The translations under genes were made by a program, and so were the position numbers. Of a stretch of DNA of 64,000 nt, positions 7,999 through 17,173 are shown in pieces; position 1 is the first letter of the stretch; every line of letters begins with the position of its first letter. This DNA is from Roseiarcus sp963842835 (GTDB lineage: Bacteria > Pseudomonadota > Alphaproteobacteria > Rhizobiales > Beijerinckiaceae). The notes under the pieces are model-generated. The model saw nothing but the letters and a program-made list of their open reading frames with translations. It ran no database searches and had not been told where the DNA came from. Where the stretch lies: NCBI GenBank assembly GCA_963842835.1, contig CAWJIB010000007.1, positions 186,001 through 250,000 on the forward strand, written 5' to 3'.

Positions 7999-9611
7999 GG
8001 GTGTACCCGATACGCGAACGCGTGTTCGGACGTCTCGCGGCGGACAAGGCGGCGGAGCACGGGGACCGGCCATTCATTTTCTTTCAGGATCGGACGGTCT
8101 CGTATCGCGAGCTCGATTTGCTCTCGAACCGGCTCGCCAACGGGCTTGCGAGTCTCGGCGTCGGACGATCCTCGCATGTCGCGCTGATGATCGAAAACAA
8201 GCCGGAGATCATCCTGCTGTACTTCGCCCTGGGCAAACTCGGGGCGGTTTCGGTTCCCATCAACACCGCGGCGAAGGGCGAGCTTCTCGGCTATTACCTC
8301 GCCCAGTCGAATTCCGAGTTCGTGATCGCCGACGGCGGGCTCGCCGAGCGCGTCGCCGCGGTGGCGGCGAAGGCCCCCGAGATCAAGCATGTCGTTTCGA
8401 TCGGCGAAACCAACGCTGCGGGCGCGTCGAGCGCGGCGCCCGTCGTCGCGGCATCGGACTACGCCAGACTGCTCGAGGCGCCGGCCACGCCCAGGGACGA
8501 AGACGTGCGCTTCAACGACTTGCATTCGTTGATCTACACCTCGGGTACGACGGGGCCGTCAAAGGGCAACATGTCGACCCACTGCCACGCGCTCAGCTGC
8601 GGTTATGAGTTGGCGGAGAATTACGGCTACAATCCCGACGACATCCTGTACGTCTGCCTGCCGATCTTCCACGGAAACGCGTGGCTATGCAGCGTTCTGC
8701 CCGCCTTCGTCGCCGACGCCGCGGTCGCGATCTCGCCGCACTTCTCCGCGTCCAATTTCTGGGACGACATTCGCCGCTATCGCGTCACGCAATTCAACGC
8801 GCTCGGCGCCATGACGAATTTCATTTGGAGCCGGCCGCCCGACCCGCGCGACCGCGACCACAACGTGCGGCAAGTCATGGTGGTGCCGACTCCAAAGCAA
8901 TTCTTTCATGAGTTCCAGGAAAGATTCGGCGTCGTCTTCACCTCGGTCTACGCGCTCACCGATTGCGGGATGGTGACCGTGCGCGGGCCAAAGGATCCGC
9001 CGGAGAAGTGGGCGTCCGCCGGAAAAGCGTGCGAACAGGCCGAGGTCCGCGTCGTCGACGACGACGACTTCGAGACCCCGTGCGGCGTGACCGGCGAGAT
9101 CGTGGTGCGCAACAAGACGCCGTGGCTGTACGCGCAGGGTTATTACAACATGCCCGAAGCGACGGCGGACGCCCGGCGCAATCTCTGGTTCCATACCGGC
9201 GATCGCGGCTATCTCGACGAGGACGGCTACGTCTATTTCGTCGACCGCAAGAAGGACGCGATACGGCGCCGCGGCGAAAACATCTCTTCCTATGAAGTCG
9301 AGCAGATCATTCTCAAACATCCGGCCGTGCTCGACGTCGCCGCGTTTCCGGTGGCGTCCGAGCATAGCGAGGACGAGGTGATGGTCAGCGTCGTTCCGCG
9401 CGAGGGCGCTCGCCTGACGGAGGCGGCCGTCGTCGAGCATTGCCGGGACAACATGGCGTATTTCATGGTCCCCCGATTTGTCGAGATCGTAGCCGAATTG
9501 CCGAAGACGATGACCGAGAAGGTCGAGAAATACAAACTGAAGGAGAGCGCCGAGGCCCGCTTCGCCCAAATCTGGGACCGTGAAAAAGCGGGCATCGTCA
9601 TTAAGCGATGA
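7995..9611 (+). CDS. AMP-dependent acyl-CoA synthetase/ligase
   Basis: A 538-residue adenylate-forming enzyme that activates a carboxylic acid to its CoA thioester in the cytoplasm. The ATP loop YTSGTTGPSKGN lies near residue 180. The hinge GDRGYLDEDGYVYFVDRKKD is followed by IRRRGENISSYEVE, and the C-terminal catalytic Lys lies in MTEKVEKYKL. It resembles crotonobetaine/carnitine- and fatty-acid-CoA ligases most, but these do not fix the substrate. It lies between the permease and ATPase genes, a good sign that the imported molecule is the enzyme's substrate. The start is preceded by GGAGGGAAC. Confidence 0.9.
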   Translation: MRVYPIRERVFGRLAADKAAEHGDRPFIFFQDRTVSYRELDLLSNRLANGLASLGVGRSSHVALMIENKPEIILLYFALGKLGAVSVPINTAAKGELLGYYLAQSNSEFVIADGGLAERVAAVAAKAPEIKHVVSIGETNAAGASSAAPVVAASDYARLLEAPATPRDEDVRFNDLHSLIYTSGTTGPSKGNMSTHCHALSCGYELAENYGYNPDDILYVCLPIFHGNAWLCSVLPAFVADAAVAISPHFSASNFWDDIRRYRVTQFNALGAMTNFIWSRPPDPRDRDHNVRQVMVVPTPKQFFHEFQERFGVVFTSVYALTDCGMVTVRGPKDPPEKWASAGKACEQAEVRVVDDDDFETPCGVTGEIVVRNKTPWLYAQGYYNMPEATADARRNLWFHTGDRGYLDEDGYVYFVDRKKDAIRRRGENISSYEVEQIILKHPAVLDVAAFPVASEHSEDEVMVSVVPREGARLTEAAVVEHCRDNMAYFMVPRFVEIVAELPKTMTEKVEKYKLKESAEARFAQIWDREKAGIVIKR

Positions 9612-10393
9612 GCGAGACACCCCTCCTTCGCGCCGAGCGGATTTCGATGCAGTTCGAGGGCCTGCGCGCCTTGGACGCCGTCAGCATCGAACTGAACGCG
9701 CGGCAGATCGTCGGCCTGATCGGGCCGAACGGTTCGGGCAAGTCGACGCTCATCAACATCCTCTCGCGCGTCTATCATCCGAGCGCGGGCCGCATCGTCT
9801 TCGACGGCCGCGACATTACGGATGCGGCGCAACACCGGGCCGCCGCGCTCGGGATCTCGCGCACGTTTCAGAATGTCCGCCTGTTCGCGACGATGACGGT
9901 GCGGGACAATCTCGCGGTCGGCGGCACGCCGACGCTCAAGTCCGGACTGCTCAGCGCAGGCCTCGCTTTGCCCGCGACGCGGCGCGAGGAGCGCGCGATC
10001 GCCGCAAAGGCCGAGGGCGTCGCCGACCTTCTCGGCCTTGCGCCCTATCTGCCGCGCATCGCCGGCGATCTGCCGTACGGGCTGCAGAAACTGGTCGAGC
10101 TCGGACGGGCGCTGATGCCCGATCCGTCGGTGATCCTGCTGGACGAACCGGTCGCGGGAATGAACCCGGGCGACAAGCAGACGCTGATCGCGGCGTTGTC
10201 GCGGATCCGGCAGAGCCGGAACGTCGCCTTCCTGCTGGTCGAGCACGACATCGGCTTCGTCATGGCCCTGACCGAATACCTCTACGTGCTCGACTTCGGA
10301 AAGGTGATCGCCGAAGGCCCGCCCGAGCAGGTCAAAGCCGATCCAAAGGTCATCGCGGCCTATCTGGGGGGAGGCGGCCGTGCTGAGGATTAG
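9608..10393 (+). CDS. ABC transporter ATPase, LivG type
   Basis: A 261-residue nucleotide-binding subunit. Walker A is GPNGSGKST near residue 39, and Walker B is VILLDEPVAGMNP followed by the H-loop LVEHD. The signature motif is the relaxed LPYGLQKLVELGRAL usual in LivG. The C-terminal GGGGRAED tail is typical. It overlaps the ligase stop by ATGA and the next ATPase gene by 14 bases. Confidence 0.93.
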   Translation: MSETPLLRAERISMQFEGLRALDAVSIELNARQIVGLIGPNGSGKSTLINILSRVYHPSAGRIVFDGRDITDAAQHRAAALGISRTFQNVRLFATMTVRDNLAVGGTPTLKSGLLSAGLALPATRREERAIAAKAEGVADLLGLAPYLPRIAGDLPYGLQKLVELGRALMPDPSVILLDEPVAGMNPGDKQTLIAALSRIRQSRNVAFLLVEHDIGFVMALTEYLYVLDFGKVIAEGPPEQVKADPKVIAAYLGGGGRAED

Positions 10394-11108
10394 CGACCTT
10401 TCGGCCGGGTATGGACTTGCGCTCGCGCTGCGCGGCGTCTCGCTCGATGTCGCGGCGGGCGGACTCACCACCGTTCTCGGCCCGAACGGCGCGGGAAAAT
10501 CGACGCTGCTGCGCGCGATCTCCGGCGTGATCAGAGCGAGAGGCGGCTCGATCGAGTTCGAAGGCGAGCGGCTCGACAGGCTGGAGTTGCACGAAATCGT
10601 CCGGCGTGGAATCGCTCACGTTCCGGAAGGACGACAGATCTTTCCGGAGCTCTCCGTGGCGGAGCATTTGCGGCTCGGCGCGATCGCCGCGGGCCGATCG
10701 ACGTCGCGCCCTGAAGTCGAGGATTTCATCTTCGAGATGTTCCCGCGACTGAAAGAGCGCTCCCGCCAGTCGGCCGGCACCTTGTCGGGCGGGGAACAGC
10801 AAATGCTCGCATTCGGGCGCGCGCTGATGTCCGAGCCGCGCTTGCTCCTGCTCGACGAGCCGTCGATGGGCCTCGCGCCCGTGCTCGTCGAGCAGATGCT
10901 CAACTCCGTGCGCGAGCTGATCCGCCAGCGCAGCCTCACCGTTCTTCTGGTCGAGCAGAACACGCGGCTCGCCCTGAACCTGGCGAACGTCGTGTACGTG
11001 CTGGAGAACGGAGCGGTCGCCTTTACCGGTTCGCGGGAAGAGGCGAGGGCCTCGACCGTGATCCAAGACCTCTATCTCGGGGGCAAGAGCCATGTCGCGC
11101 AGCCGTGA
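10380..11108 (+). CDS. ABC transporter ATPase, LivF type
   Basis: A 242-residue ATPase beginning at GTG. Walker A is GPNGAGKST, the signature is LSGGEQQMLAFGRAL, and Walker B is LLLLDEPSMGLAP. The HVPEGRQIFPELSV segment is characteristic of LivF. With LivG it forms the ATPase pair energising the two permeases. Its end overlaps the CoA-transferase alpha gene by 17 bases. Confidence 0.93.
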   Translation: MLRISDLSAGYGLALALRGVSLDVAAGGLTTVLGPNGAGKSTLLRAISGVIRARGGSIEFEGERLDRLELHEIVRRGIAHVPEGRQIFPELSVAEHLRLGAIAAGRSTSRPEVEDFIFEMFPRLKERSRQSAGTLSGGEQQMLAFGRALMSEPRLLLLDEPSMGLAPVLVEQMLNSVRELIRQRSLTVLLVEQNTRLALNLANVVYVLENGAVAFTGSREEARASTVIQDLYLGGKSHVAQP

Positions 11109-11967
11109 AGCCACGAAACTCATGTCGCTTTCCGAGGCGGGGCGGCTCGTGCGGGACGGCGATACGCTCGGCGTCGGCGGCATGACCCTCTACCGCAAGC
11201 CGATGGCGTTCGTTCGCGAACTCGCGCGCAACGGCGTCAAGGGCCTGACGCTGCTCGCGTTCACGAGTTCGTTCGACGCGGAAATCCTGGCGGCCGCGGG
11301 CGCGCTCACGACCCTGCGATCCTGCTATTTCGGCCTCGAATTCCTCGGACTGGCGCCGCAGGTTCGGCGCGCCGTCGAGGGCGGCGAGGTTTGCGTCGTC
11401 GAAGAGACGGAGGTTTCGATCGCGATCGGCTTGCAGGCGGCCTTGGCGCGCGTGCCCTACTTGCCGGCGCGGGATTGCGCGGTCGGCACCGACTATTTCC
11501 GCGTCCGTCCGGACCTGAGGCGAGCGGCCTGCCCGGTGACGGGAGAAACGCTGACCTGGTTTCCCGCGATAGCGCCGCGCGCCAGCGTCATTCACGCGCC
11601 GCTCGCCGACGAATTCGGCAACGCCTGGCTCGCAGGCCAGTACTGCGTCGACGCCCAACTGGCGATGGCTTCGCAGGTGACGATCGTGACGGCCGAGCGC
11701 ATCGTCACGAGCGCGGAGGTCCGCGCGGCACAAGGCGGCGCTTCGATCGTCTCGTTCATGGTTGACGCGGTGGTCGAGGTGCCCGGGGGGGCCCATCCGA
11801 CGAGCTGTTACCCCGACTATCCCGTCGATGTCGCGCATATCGCCGGGTATCTGAGAGGCGCGCGCCGAGGCGCGACCGCGCAATATCTGGATCGCTACGT
11901 CCGTGCGCCGGCGTCCAGCTTCGACTATCTCGAACGCGTCCTGGAGGACAGCGATGTCAGGACCTGA
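11092..11967 (+). CDS. CoA-transferase family, alpha subunit (GctA/IpdA-like)
   Basis: A 291-residue class I CoA-transferase-type alpha subunit. The N-terminal glycine-rich segment GDTLGVGGMTLYRKP and the central APRASVIHAPLADEFGN are family features. The beta subunit is the next gene, with a 14-base overlap. Two readings are possible. One is transfer of CoA between an acyl-CoA and the imported acid. The other is an IpdAB-like hydrolase that opens a ring, which would fit the Ltp/DUF35-type aldolase genes on the other arm. Sequence alone does not decide. Confidence 0.82.
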   Translation: MSRSREATKLMSLSEAGRLVRDGDTLGVGGMTLYRKPMAFVRELARNGVKGLTLLAFTSSFDAEILAAAGALTTLRSCYFGLEFLGLAPQVRRAVEGGEVCVVEETEVSIAIGLQAALARVPYLPARDCAVGTDYFRVRPDLRRAACPVTGETLTWFPAIAPRASVIHAPLADEFGNAWLAGQYCVDAQLAMASQVTIVTAERIVTSAEVRAAQGGASIVSFMVDAVVEVPGGAHPTSCYPDYPVDVAHIAGYLRGARRGATAQYLDRYVRAPASSFDYLERVLEDSDVRT

Positions 11968-12883
11968 GACCCAAACCGCCGCCGAGCAGATGGTCGGCGC
12001 GATCCTGCGCGAAATCGAGGACGGCGACGTGCTGCTCGAGGGCATCGGCACGTTTCTTCCGACTTCGGCCTACATGCTCGCGCAGGCGACGCACGCGCCG
12101 CGCGCGATCCGTCTATGCCCAGTAGGCAATGTGTTCGTCGCCGAGCCGCATCGCCTTTCGCTGGCCGACTACGAGTTCGAGACCTTGCGGCGAGGCGTGA
12201 GCCGTTTCACGTACGGTGACGTGAACGGCGCCTATTTGCCGAGCTTCATTCCCGGCGGGCGCGGCAAGTGGAAGGAATTCCTGCGCCCGGCGCAGGTGGA
12301 TCGAACCGGGCGCACCAACAACGTCGTGATCGGGCCCTACGAGGCGCCGAAAGTCCGGCTTCCCGGCGCGGCGGGCTTGCCCGACGGCGTGCCGGTGGAG
12401 CCGGCGCTCTATATGTACGTGCCGCGCCACGACCGCAACGCATTCGTTTCGAAGCTCGACTTCGTCAGCGCGCCCGGCTTGGAAGAGGGCGCCAATCCCC
12501 ATTACATCGTCACCAACCTGGCGATCATGCGCTTCGCCGCCGACGGCGCGCTCGAGGTCGAGACGATCATGCCGGGCGCGTCCTACGAAGAGGCGCAGGA
12601 CAACACGGCGTTCGATCTTCGCCTCCGCTCGCAGCTCATACCCTTTCGGCCGCTTTCACCGGCGGAACTCGCGATTCTGAGGAACAACGTCGATCCGCAA
12701 TCGCTCCGCGATCTCGAGTTCTATGTCGGAGAACATCGACTTTCTCGCATCGAATCGTTGGCGATGCAGGAGGGCGCCCACGGGACCCTGCGCAAGGCGC
12801 TCGCGGCGATCGTCGAGCGGCGCCGCGCGAAGCCGTCGCAAGTCGGCGCGGCGCCCGGACCGTCGATCGGTTCCGCGCGCTGA
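11954..12883 (+). CDS. CoA-transferase family, beta subunit (GctB/IpdB-like)
   Basis: A 309-residue beta subunit whose ATG follows CTGGAGGACAGCG inside the alpha gene. The EGIGTFLPTSAYMLAQ start, the NVVIGPYEAPKVRLPGAAG core and the later HYIVTNLAIMRFA strand match the family. I could not place the catalytic glutamate of true CoA-transferases with certainty. Its absence would favour an IpdB-type hydrolase role. A C-terminal stretch of about 50 residues (from roughly residue 260) extends past the family core. It ends the operon. Confidence 0.8.
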   Translation: MSGPETQTAAEQMVGAILREIEDGDVLLEGIGTFLPTSAYMLAQATHAPRAIRLCPVGNVFVAEPHRLSLADYEFETLRRGVSRFTYGDVNGAYLPSFIPGGRGKWKEFLRPAQVDRTGRTNNVVIGPYEAPKVRLPGAAGLPDGVPVEPALYMYVPRHDRNAFVSKLDFVSAPGLEEGANPHYIVTNLAIMRFAADGALEVETIMPGASYEEAQDNTAFDLRLRSQLIPFRPLSPAELAILRNNVDPQSLRDLEFYVGEHRLSRIESLAMQEGAHGTLRKALAAIVERRRAKPSQVGAAPGPSIGSAR

Positions 12884-13013
12884 TACGGCTTCCGGTTGAT
12901 TGGCTCGCTCTCGCCCCAACCTCTCTCCCCGCGTAGGGCGAAAGCGGCCGACGTCAGCCGGCCGGATGAGGGCGTGTGCGAACCGGCGAATCGTTCACGC
13001 CGAGACCGGATCG

Positions 13014-13221
13014 CTACTTGGCGTTCATGCCTCCGTCGGCCATGTAGACGGACCCGGTGAGAAATGCGGAATCGTCGCTGGCGAGGAAGAGCATCAGCTT
13101 GGCGATGTCGTTCGGCTGGCCGTACCGCTTCATCGGGATTTGCTCGATCATCGCCGCATGCGTCCGTTCCGCGGCGCCGGGAGCCGGGCCTTCCTCCAGC
13201 GTGTGTTTCAGCACCGGAGTG
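13014..13221 (-). pseudogene. C-terminal remnant of a short-chain dehydrogenase
   Basis: About 65 residues of an SDR C-terminus are recognisable: IPMKRYGQPNDIAKLMLFLASDD, then SAFLTGSVYMADGGMNAK and a stop. The Rossmann fold and catalytic Tyr-Lys are absent. The match begins at TPVLKHTLEEG and is cut off exactly where the GGGGTCCC-type repeat material starts (about 13218), so the gene was truncated by a mobile-element event. Confidence 0.75.
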
Positions 13222-13281
13222 GGACCCCACCCCGAAGGGGGCACAATACACTGAATTCAGACACGAATATGCTTCGATGGC

Positions 13282-13311
13282 GGGGTCCCGATCGGCGCCG
13301 ATTGGGACCCC
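13282..13311. repeat. 30-bp near-perfect palindrome, copy 1
   Basis: Arms GGGGTCCC and GGGACCCC flank a central ATCGGCGCCGAT, with a single mismatched pair. An identical 30-bp copy lies at 39897-39926 and a decayed one at 24-47. Another GGGACCCC half-site lies about 60 bases upstream, at the truncated SDR. The unit could be two abutted insertion-sequence ends or a REP-like element. Confidence 0.75.
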
Positions 13312-13746
13312 GCTGGCGCTCGTATTTTCGATGTCACATCAAAGCGCCAGGTCCGATTCCGTAGAGGGTTCCATTCCGGCGCTGAACCACACCTCGCCGG
13401 TTCACACCGTAACGCCCGTTTCGCGGATGACCTGTCCCGCCTTTCGCGCTCGGCATGGCGGCCGCCGAGTTACGGACGTAACGCCGACACCGCCGGAGAG
13501 ATTTTGGCGTGCGGTTCTATTTGTCACTTTCCGATTTTTCTGCCCGCAAACCTTGGTCGCTAACCAGGCTTCGCAAGCGCACAGAAAGGACTGGCGTTTC
13601 CTTCGAAACAGAGCATTGGTGTCGATGTCGGGCGGCTGAGTGAGCCGCCTGGCGAGACCCTTGGCCCCGTTGATCGCATCGATCCGGGGCTCGTCGCAGT
13701 GAGGGGCCGGAAGTGCCGGACCCAAAGGCTATGAAAGGGTCGAGCG
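13312..13746. other. Gene-free spacer
   Basis: Some 430 bases between the palindrome and the DUF3489 gene. Short open frames exist on both strands, but none has recognisable motifs, a good ribosome binding site or protein-like composition. I see no further feature here. Confidence 0.5.
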
Positions 13747-14493
13747 ATGTCCAAGCAAATCGCCAATTCAAAATTCAGCAACGTCAAACTCAGCGATACG
13801 CAGCTCGTGATGATGAGCGCCGCCGCACAGCGCGAAGATCGATGCCTCGTCGCGCCACAGAATTTGAAAGGCGCCGCGGCGCGGAAAGTCGCCGAGAAGC
13901 TCGTCGCTGCGGGGCTGGTCAGGGAGATCAGGGCGAAGCCCGGTATGTCGGCGTGGCGACGCGACGAGGAGGCCGGACAATCCTACGCACTGAAGCTGAC
14001 GGCGGCCGGACTGAAGGCGATCGCGGTCGATGAGGAGGTGGACGCGGAGGAAGCCGCCGCCGAAGCTTCGAACACGGGTTCTCAAGTCCAGCCGACGAAA
14101 GCGGCGGCCCAGGCCGCCGTTGTAGAGCCTGCAGATCGTCCAGCGTCCTCTCAGAACGCGGCGCCGGTCTTGACCGCCGCGGCGCCGCGCGCGGGTTCGA
14201 AACTCGCCGAGGTCGTGGGTCTACTCTGTCGCGAAGGCGGCGCTTCGATCGACGAGCTGATCGCCGCCACGGATTGGCTGCCGCACACCACGCGCGCGGC
14301 GCTGACGGGTCTGCGCAAACGAGGCTACTCGATCGAACGGCGCCGGGAAGACAACGCGACCCGCTATTGGCTCGCCTCGCCCGGAATCCATGGCGCCCGT
14401 GGCGCCGACGAATCCATCAGCAATGAAGGATCCAGCGGGATCGCCGGATTGGCGAGCGTCGGCGCCCGCGTCCGGCCCGCCAAAGCGGCGTGA
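13747..14493 (+). CDS. DUF3489 domain-containing protein
   Basis: A 248-residue protein found as the first gene of a recurrent alphaproteobacterial cassette with DUF2924 and a serine recombinase. An N-terminal segment (SDTQLVMMSAAAQREDRCLVAP, about residues 16-38) begins a winged-helix-like region, and an Ala/Pro-rich linker follows. The C-terminal DUF3489 helix-turn-helix-like domain (KLAEVVGLLCREGGASIDELIAATDWLPHTTRAALTGLRKRGY pattern) spans residues 155-220. It probably binds DNA, perhaps regulating or helping recombination. The biochemical role is unknown. Confidence 0.85.
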   Translation: MSKQIANSKFSNVKLSDTQLVMMSAAAQREDRCLVAPQNLKGAAARKVAEKLVAAGLVREIRAKPGMSAWRRDEEAGQSYALKLTAAGLKAIAVDEEVDAEEAAAEASNTGSQVQPTKAAAQAAVVEPADRPASSQNAAPVLTAAAPRAGSKLAEVVGLLCREGGASIDELIAATDWLPHTTRAALTGLRKRGYSIERRREDNATRYWLASPGIHGARGADESISNEGSSGIAGLASVGARVRPAKAA

Positions 14494-14509
14494 TGGGACG
14501 GTGTGAAAG

Positions 14510-15076
14510 ATGACAACGCGCGCGCGCAGCCCTTACGAAATCGAGCGCCTGAAGTCCGAGATCGAGCGGATAAAAGCGCTCGATCTCGATGGGCTTCGCG
14601 TGCAATGGCGAAACGTCTTCGCCAAGAGGGCGCCGAAGGCCTTGCCGCGAACGCTCCTGGTCAGGGTTCTCGCCTACCGCGTTCAGGCGGACGCACTGGG
14701 CGACCTCGACGCGGAGGTCCTGCGCGTGCTGGAGGGCTTTACAGCTCGGCACGCTCCGTTGCGGCGTCGGGAGCGCAAAGACGGGCGATCCGGCGCCGCT
14801 TCTTCCCCTTCGAGCCCGCGCATCAAGCCTGGGTCCGTACTCGTGCGCGAATGGGCGGGTCGCATGCATCGGGTCATGGTGTTGGAGGTCGGCTTCGCCT
14901 GGGAGGACAAGACCTATCGCAGTCTCTCCCACGTCGCTCGGGCCATCACCGGGACGCAGTGGAACGGGCGACGCTTCTTCGGCGTGGATCGGCTGAAGGA
15001 AGCGCCGAAATCGACGCCCGACGCACGGCCGATCCCAGCCCCTCGCGTTCGCAACGAGGGAGGCCTCCAACCATGA
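14510..15076 (+). CDS. DUF2924 domain-containing protein
   Basis: A 188-residue basic protein, second gene of the DUF3489-DUF2924-recombinase cassette. The family hallmarks are the N-terminal helix with LDLDGLRVQWRNVF, then LPRTLLVRVLAYRVQADALGDLD, and a C-terminal GSVLVREWAGRMHRVMVLE plus YRSLSHVARAITGTQWNGRRFFG. That last part resembles a DNA-contact module seen in recombinase-associated proteins. It lies 16 bases after DUF3489. A recombination accessory function is inferred only from context. Confidence 0.85.
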   Translation: MTTRARSPYEIERLKSEIERIKALDLDGLRVQWRNVFAKRAPKALPRTLLVRVLAYRVQADALGDLDAEVLRVLEGFTARHAPLRRRERKDGRSGAASSPSSPRIKPGSVLVREWAGRMHRVMVLEVGFAWEDKTYRSLSHVARAITGTQWNGRRFFGVDRLKEAPKSTPDARPIPAPRVRNEGGLQP

Positions 15077-15137
15077 GGACTCGATTTGCGCATAACCAGC
15101 CAACTTGGTCGGGGCCGTGGCGGGGCGCGAGCCCGTC

Positions 15138-16781
15138 ATGACCCGGCGCTCACGCCAGCCCAGCCGTCGCTCCGCGCAAAGCGACCAAACCGCAAAAGCC
15201 CGGACGCTGCGATGCGCGATCTACACCCGCGTCTCCACCGACCAGGGCCTCGAGCAGGACTTCAACTCCCTCGACGCCCAGCGCGAGGCCTGCACCGCCT
15301 ATATCCGCAGCCAAGCCCATGAAGGATGGACGCCTGTCCCCGGCTGCTACGATGACGGCGGCTATTCCGGCGGCAGCCTGGACCGCCCTGCCCTGCAGGC
15401 GCTGCTCGACGCCGTGTCGCGACGTCAGGTCGATGTCGTCGTCGTCTATAAGGTCGACCGGCTGACCCGTTCGCTCGCCGATTTCGCCAAGCTCGTCGAA
15501 GCGTTCGACGCCCATGGCGTCTCGTTCATCTCCATCACTCAGTCCTTCAACACCACGACCAGCATGGGGAGATTGACCCTCAACATGCTGCTGTCCTTCG
15601 CCCAGTTCGAGCGCGAGGTCACGGGAGAGCGCATCCGCGACAAGATCGCCGCCTCCAAGAAGAAGGGCATCTGGGTCGGCGGCGTGGTGCCGCTCGGCTA
15701 TAGGGTGGTTGAGAGAAAGCTCCTCATCGACGAGGAGGAGGCCAAGACCGTCCGGCTGATCTTCGATCGCTATCTCGAACTGGGTTCGATCCAAGCGCTG
15801 CTTCAAGAGCTTCATGAGCGCGGCGTCGTCACGCGCCGTCGAATGCTGGCGACCGGCAACACCATCGGCGGCATTCCCTTCACCAAGGGGCCTCTCGCCT
15901 ATCTCCTGAAGAACCGGATGTATCTGGGCGAACTGAACCACGGCGCCAACAGCTATCCTGCCGAGCATGCACCGATCATTGCAAAAGAGTTGTTCGATTC
16001 CGTGCAGGCCGATCTTGCGAGCAGAGCGGCGGCTTCAGGTTATCGCCAATCCCGATCCGGCGCTCTTCTGACCGGCAAGCTCTTCGACGACCGCGGCAAT
16101 CGCATGACGCCGAGCTACGCCATCAAGGGCGGCGTTCGCTATCGTTATTACATTTCGGGCGCGACCAAGGACGGCCAGCACGGCGCCGCAGGAAAGATCG
16201 TACGGATCCCCGCCGCCGACGTGGAGCGGGTCGTCATCGACACGCTTGCGACTCTCACCGCGCTGACGATCGACCGAGACACCGCCGCCGCCCTCGACCC
16301 CGAACGTGAGAGGCTCCGTCAATTCGTCGAGAAGATTACGATCCGCCCAGACGCGATCGAGATCGCGCTCACTCTCGATGCCGCAGCGATCGCCGGAAAC
16401 TCCTCCATCGTTGCAAAGTGGTCGAAGCCGCCGACCCGGGTCCAACGCGAGATCATCGCGCCAGCGCAAGGCCAATGGGAAGATCCGCGTGCGATGAGTT
16501 CCGACACGCGATCGAGACTGCTCGTCGCGGTCGCCAAAGCGCGCCGCTGGCTGGACGAACTGACCTCCGGCCGTGCGCCGGACATCGAAACCCTCGCCGC
16601 CCGCGAGGATCGCAGCCCCCGTTCCGTCTCGATGCTGCTCTCCCTCGCTTTCCTCGCCCCCGATCTCGTCAAGGCCATCGTGGAGAACCGCTTGCCGCGC
16701 GGGATCGGCCTGACCCGCATGACGGACCTGCCGAGCGGCTGGGATGAGCAGCGTCGCGTGCTCGGCGTGCGGGCGCCATAA
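15138..16781 (+). CDS. Large serine recombinase
   Basis: A site-specific recombinase of about 547 residues. The resolvase catalytic domain opens with RCAIYTRVSTDQGLEQ, in which Ser is the nucleophile. It continues with QVDVVVVYKVDRLTRSL and SFAQFEREVTGERIRDKI. The recombinase domain (about residues 180-280, GYRVVERKLLIDEEEAKTVRLIF onward) and a C-terminal DNA-binding region follow. The ATG was preferred, although an upstream TTG at 15105 is also in frame and the binding site before either is weak. It is likely to catalyse integration or excision of the cassette. The attachment sites were not identified. Confidence 0.88.
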   Translation: MTRRSRQPSRRSAQSDQTAKARTLRCAIYTRVSTDQGLEQDFNSLDAQREACTAYIRSQAHEGWTPVPGCYDDGGYSGGSLDRPALQALLDAVSRRQVDVVVVYKVDRLTRSLADFAKLVEAFDAHGVSFISITQSFNTTTSMGRLTLNMLLSFAQFEREVTGERIRDKIAASKKKGIWVGGVVPLGYRVVERKLLIDEEEAKTVRLIFDRYLELGSIQALLQELHERGVVTRRRMLATGNTIGGIPFTKGPLAYLLKNRMYLGELNHGANSYPAEHAPIIAKELFDSVQADLASRAAASGYRQSRSGALLTGKLFDDRGNRMTPSYAIKGGVRYRYYISGATKDGQHGAAGKIVRIPAADVERVVIDTLATLTALTIDRDTAAALDPERERLRQFVEKITIRPDAIEIALTLDAAAIAGNSSIVAKWSKPPTRVQREIIAPAQGQWEDPRAMSSDTRSRLLVAVAKARRWLDELTSGRAPDIETLAAREDRSPRSVSMLLSLAFLAPDLVKAIVENRLPRGIGLTRMTDLPSGWDEQRRVLGVRAP

Positions 16782-17119
16782 CGGGAGGCGACGCGCGTCC
16801 CTTTTGCGCCAGCGAACTTTGCCCGCGTCGCGTCCATCGGCTCAGATCGACCCAAAGTCGGACCTTCCGCCAACCGCGCCCAAACGATCGGATTTGGCCG
16901 ACTCTGGCCCGGATTGGGGGCTTTGGGCAATCGAAATGTCGAAGCGGACCTTCGCCGAGTAAGCTGTCAGCTCGCGCGCCTGCCTTCAGTCCTTGAGCTG
17001 GGAGAGAACACGCTCAAACGAACAGGCGGCTGGCCTGTCGCGGGGCCGGCTCGGATGCCCCTTTCGCGTTCGGCGCCGAACACGATTCTGCGCCAGGCTG
17101 CATTGACCTGGCGCCTGAA
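16782..17119. other. Gene-free upstream region of the zinc receptor gene
   Basis: About 340 bases between the recombinase and the Zur-box-like palindrome. No protein-like frame, terminator hairpin or known element was recognised. Confidence 0.5.
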
Positions 17120-17139
17120 TGCAATATTATAACATTGCA
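17120..17139 (+). promoter_or_regulatory. Zur-box-like palindrome before the TonB-dependent receptor
   Basis: TGCAATATTATAACATTGCA is a 20-base palindrome with one mismatched pair. It matches the AT-rich TRTTATAAYA core of proteobacterial Zur operators. It lies 34 bases before the receptor start, where bound Zur would block transcription when zinc is plentiful. A related core (GTTATAAC) occurs between the ZnuA-like gene and zur. Confidence 0.75.
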
Positions 17140-17173
17140 AAGAGACCGCGCGCTCGACGATCCAGGGGATTAG

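Noticed and set aside
13402..13725. A 107-codon minus-strand frame in the spacer before DUF3489
   Set aside because: No motif, no ribosome site, and no gene-like context was found. It was left as non-coding.
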